Position numbers and translations under genes: made by a program
Assembly (NCBI RefSeq): GCF_030159095.1
Contig: NZ_BRXS01000004.1
Coordinates: forward strand, 305,673-369,672
Source of the DNA: Roseisolibacter agri
GTDB lineage: Bacteria > Gemmatimonadota > Gemmatimonadetes > Gemmatimonadales > Gemmatimonadaceae
Reading direction: 5' to 3'
Length of the DNA stretch: 64,000 nucleotides
Notes under the pieces: model-generated
What the model was told of the DNA's origin: nothing
The model's database searches: none
What the model saw: only the letters and a program-made list of their open reading frames with translations
Part shown: positions 61,681 through 64,000 of the stretch, piece by piece
Position numbering within the stretch: the first letter of the stretch is position 1
Layout: every line of letters begins with the position of its first letter

Positions 61681-61719
61681 ACGGGCCGGTCCGCCAGGCC
61701 GCGGGCGGACCGGTCCCGT
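61681..61719. terminator. Hairpin terminator after the MglA-like gene
   Basis: The arms 61681-61695 and 61704-61719 are complementary, with one bulged base and an 8-nt loop, starting 8 nt past the stop. There is no U-tract. Confidence 0.72.
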
Positions 61720-61737
61720 CGCCCCCGGCACGCCGGT

Positions 61738-61743
61738 TATCTT
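61738..61743 (+). promoter_or_regulatory. -10 box of the pgsA promoter
   Basis: TATCTT lies 29 nt before the GTG at 61773, just after the MglA hairpin. No -35 match or ribosome site was seen. Confidence 0.4.
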
Positions 61744-61772
61744 CCCGGCCGACGCCACGCTCATCCCCGCCC

Positions 61773-62459
61773 GTGAACCTGCCGAACGCGATCACCGTCG
61801 CACGCATCGCGGCCGCGCCCTTCATCGCCGTCCTGCCCTTCGTGCCGACGGCGACGGCGCGGATCGCGGCGTTCGTGCTGTTCATCGTCGCGGCGGTGAC
61901 GGACTACTGGGACGGCCACCTCGCGCGCACGCGCAACCTGGTGACCGATCTCGGCCGGCTGCTCGATCCGCTCGCGGACAAGCTGCTCCTGGTCGCGACC
62001 TTCGTCCCCATGGTCGTGCTGATGGGCGGGCCGCTCCTGCGCCCGCTGAGCAGCCTCCCCAGCGCGCGCCCCGGGTTCGCCTTCATGACGCCGGTGGGCT
62101 TCGTCGGGCTGCCCTGGTGGGTCGTCGCGGTGGTCGTGGGGCGCGAGGTCTTCATGACCGTGTTCCGCCAGATCGCCGCGCGGCGCGGGCTTGTCATCGG
62201 CGCCATCGGGCCCGCGAAGTGGAAGACGGGCTTCCAGTCGACGTGGGTGGGCGCCGCGTACTTCTGGTTCTTCGCGCAGACGCTCGCCCAGCGGTCGGGC
62301 TGGGAGGGCACCGCGGGCTGGCGCGCGTGGGCGTACTTCAACGGCATCGCCGGCGCGCTGGCGATGGTCGGCGCGGTGGGGCTGACGCTCTACTCGCTCG
62401 CGCTCTACCTGCACCGCTACGGCGGGATCCTGCGCGCGCCCGCGCCCGCGCGGCGCTGA
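61773..62459 (+). CDS. pgsA: CDP-diacylglycerol--glycerol-3-phosphate 3-phosphatidyltransferase
   Basis: An inner-membrane enzyme making phosphatidylglycerol-phosphate. The 228-residue protein has the CDP-alcohol phosphotransferase signature: Asp44, Asp47-Gly48, Ala51-Arg52, Gly61, Asp65 and Asp69 with the correct spacing. Several hydrophobic segments follow (VAVVVGREVFMTVFRQIAA, YSLALYLHRYGG). NLPNAITVARI is the usual start of PgsA. The GTG start is at 61773. It is slightly longer than E. coli PgsA. A related CDP-alcohol transferase is possible but less likely. Confidence 0.9.
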   Translation: MNLPNAITVARIAAAPFIAVLPFVPTATARIAAFVLFIVAAVTDYWDGHLARTRNLVTDLGRLLDPLADKLLLVATFVPMVVLMGGPLLRPLSSLPSARPGFAFMTPVGFVGLPWWVVAVVVGREVFMTVFRQIAARRGLVIGAIGPAKWKTGFQSTWVGAAYFWFFAQTLAQRSGWEGTAGWRAWAYFNGIAGALAMVGAVGLTLYSLALYLHRYGGILRAPAPARR

Positions 62460-62509
62460 GCGGCGGCCGGGCACGCGCCTCGCGGGCACTCGGCGCGCGG
62501 CGGCGCGGT

Positions 62510-62515
62510 TAGCTT
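62510..62515 (+). promoter_or_regulatory. -10 box, predicted leaderless cinA mRNA
   Basis: TAGCTT ends exactly 6 nt before the ATG at 62522, so the expected start coincides with the start codon. No -35 match was seen. Confidence 0.6.
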
Positions 62516-62521
62516 ACCGCC

Positions 62522-63808
62522 ATGCGCATCGAGATCCTCACGATCGGCGACGAGCTGCTGCTCGGCTTCACCATCGACACGAACGGCGCGCACCTCGCGC
62601 GCGAGCTCGCATCGGTCGGCATCGAGATCGTGCGGCGCAGCTCCGTGGGCGACGGCGCGGAGGACATCGCGGCCGCGGTGCGCGAGGCGCTCGACCGCAC
62701 GGGCGCGGTGATCACCACCGGCGGGCTCGGTCCCACCGCCGACGACCTCACCAAGCCGTCGATCGCCGCGCTGTTCGGCCGCGCGATGGTGATGGACGCC
62801 GAGCATCTCGCGTGGCTGGAGGAGCGCTGGCGCACGCGCTTCGGCGGCGAGCTGCCGCACTCCAACCGCCAGCAGGCGCTGATGCCCGAGGGCGCGCGCA
62901 AGCTCGTGAACCGCCACGGCTCCGCGCCCGGCGTGTGGCTCGAGGACGAACGCGGACGCTGGGTCGCGATGCTGCCCGGCGTCCCGCGCGAGATGCGCGG
63001 CATGCTCGCCGACGAGCTGGGACCGATCCTGCGCGAGCGCGCGGCGCGCGAGCAGGCGGCGCGCGGCGCGACGGGCGAGCCGACCGTGGTGCGCTCGCGC
63101 ACGCTGCGCACGACGGCCATCGCCGAGAGCGCGATCGCGGACCGACTCGGCGACCTCGCGCGCGGCATGGACGGCCTCTCCCTCGCGTACCTGCCCGGGC
63201 ACGAGGGCGTCGACCTGCGGCTCACCGCGCGCGACCGCACCGCCGCCGACGCCGACGCGGCGCTGGCGCGCGGCATCGACGCGCTGCGCGCGCACGTCGC
63301 GCAGTGGGCGTACGGCGAGGACGCGACCGACATGGCGCAGGTGATCCTCGAGCGCTGTCGCGCGGACGGCCTCACGCTCGCCGTGGCCGAGAGCTGCACG
63401 GGCGGCCTGCTGGGCGCGCGGCTCACGAGCGTGCCGGGGTCGAGCGACGTCTTCCTCGGCGGCGTCATCTCGTACGCGAACGCGGTGAAGGTGGACGCGC
63501 TCGGCGTGCCGGCCGAGATGCTGCGGGAGCACGGCGCGGTGAGCGAGCCGGTGGCGGCGCGGATGGCGCGCGGGGCGCGCGAGCGGCTGGGCGCGCGCAT
63601 CGGCGTCGCGATCACCGGCGTCGCGGGGCCCGGCGGCGGCACGGAGGAGAAGCCCGTGGGCACGGTGTGGACGGCCGTCGACGTCGACGGCGAGGTCCGC
63701 ACGCACCGCAGCGTGTTCATCGGCGACCGCGCCGAGATCCGCTTCCGCGCGAGCCAGTTCGCGCTGGAGCTGGTGCGTCGGACGCTCGCACGTCCCGCGG
63801 CCGACTAG
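62522..63808 (+). CDS. cinA: CinA-family competence/damage-inducible protein
   Basis: A 428-residue two-domain protein. The N-terminal MoCF-like domain has EILTIGDELLLGFTIDTN and ITTGGLGPTADDLTK. The C-terminal CinA/PncC domain has VAESCTGGLLGARLTSVPGS, GGVISYANAVK and VAITGVAGPGGGTEEKPVGT, which fit a nicotinamide-nucleotide amidase active site. It is likely to deamidate nicotinamide mononucleotide; a role in DNA uptake or repair is a family tradition, not shown here. The ATG at 62522 follows a -10 box by 6 nt. Confidence 0.95.
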   Translation: MRIEILTIGDELLLGFTIDTNGAHLARELASVGIEIVRRSSVGDGAEDIAAAVREALDRTGAVITTGGLGPTADDLTKPSIAALFGRAMVMDAEHLAWLEERWRTRFGGELPHSNRQQALMPEGARKLVNRHGSAPGVWLEDERGRWVAMLPGVPREMRGMLADELGPILRERAAREQAARGATGEPTVVRSRTLRTTAIAESAIADRLGDLARGMDGLSLAYLPGHEGVDLRLTARDRTAADADAALARGIDALRAHVAQWAYGEDATDMAQVILERCRADGLTLAVAESCTGGLLGARLTSVPGSSDVFLGGVISYANAVKVDALGVPAEMLREHGAVSEPVAARMARGARERLGARIGVAITGVAGPGGGTEEKPVGTVWTAVDVDGEVRTHRSVFIGDRAEIRFRASQFALELVRRTLARPAAD

Positions 63809-63966
63809 CCCCCGCTCCGCACCCTTCGCGATCTTCCGCGATCGCCCGAATCCTGCCGGATCGGCAGCCGTAGGGGGCATGTCCGTTGCACCCCTCCGGA
63901 GCGTCCGGCCTTCCGTGGCTCCGCCGCCACGCATGCCGTCCTCACGCTCTCGCCGCACCTTCGATC

Positions 63967-64000
63967 ATGACCGCTCCCGACCAGATCACGCCTGACGACC
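63967..64000 (+). CDS. 5' end of a gene running off the window
   Basis: ATG 63967 opens a frame reading MTAPDQITPDD to the window edge. There is no ribosome site. The 158-nt space from the cinA stop holds a word-repeat patch at 63831-63862 with ATC spaced every 9-10 bp, resembling one arm of IR elements 1 and 2. The gene call rests only on position and an open frame. Confidence 0.35.
   Translation, partial: MTAPDQITPDD

Overview
The window is a GC-rich (about 70%), gene-dense chromosomal segment of a Gram-negative bacterium, most likely a Gemmatimonadota member of the Gemmatimonas/Gemmatirosa type. That placement is inference. It rests on very high GC with many GTG starts, numerous lipoprotein and outer-membrane-barrel signal peptides, a B12-dependent class II ribonucleotide reductase, MglA/roadblock signalling genes, and TAnnTT-type -10 boxes lying almost on start codons. 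No plasmid, phage, insertion sequence, CRISPR array, tRNA or rRNA was recognised. It reads as core chromosome plus ordinary accessory genes.

Layout. 1-8 kb: a gene tail, then gamma-glutamyltransferase and a barrel protein on the minus strand, a murQ-anmK-nagZ operon for anhydro-MurNAc recycling, and a PP2C phosphatase. 8-13.5 kb: a lipoprotein amidase, a zinc-protease/beta-propeller/outer-membrane-barrel fusion, and a gamma-carbonic anhydrase-like protein. 13.5-22 kb: nrdJ with a long upstream region, an S41 peptidase gene broken by one in-frame TGA, a secreted protein and a membrane Ser/Thr kinase. 22-30.5 kb: about 18 small, tightly packed genes (DinB, two GNATs, a FlaR-like kinase, an exported RidA, a hotdog thioesterase, DUF4112, DUF6766, YbjQ and unknowns). 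30.5-35 kb: a minus-strand minor-pilin cluster (fimT-pilV-pilW-pilX order) and a DapL-like aminotransferase. 35-46.4 kb: a sugar dehydrogenase, then central carbon enzymes (tal, pyk, pgi, class II aldolase) interleaved with a penicillin-acylase homologue and an MBL hydrolase. 46.4-51.9 kb: a kinase-like phosphoacceptor protein with an NtrC-type regulator, YtxH and YihY membrane proteins, a lipoprotein and threonine aldolase. 52-54 kb: two minus-strand envelope genes. 54.4-64 kb: the signal recognition particle RNA (ffs), a DUF2339 membrane protein, dnaX-ebfC-recR, a roadblock/MglA pair, pgsA and cinA, then the start of another gene.

How it works together. nagZ-anmK-murQ form a cytosolic route from anhydro-muropeptide sugars to GlcNAc-6-phosphate, and the nearby amidase could help generate fragments. 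tal, pgi, fba and pyk supply glycolysis and pentose-phosphate steps. ffs with dnaX-ebfC-recR is a classic bacterial neighbourhood, here split by an inverted two-gene insert. Regulatory signals recur: TAnnTT boxes exactly 6 nt (once 7) before ATG codons suggest leaderless mRNAs. Long GC-rich hairpins without U-tracts end many transcripts. Several downstream intergenic spaces hold large inverted repeats built from short repeated words. CTG appears to act as a start codon overlapping the upstream TGA at two gene junctions.
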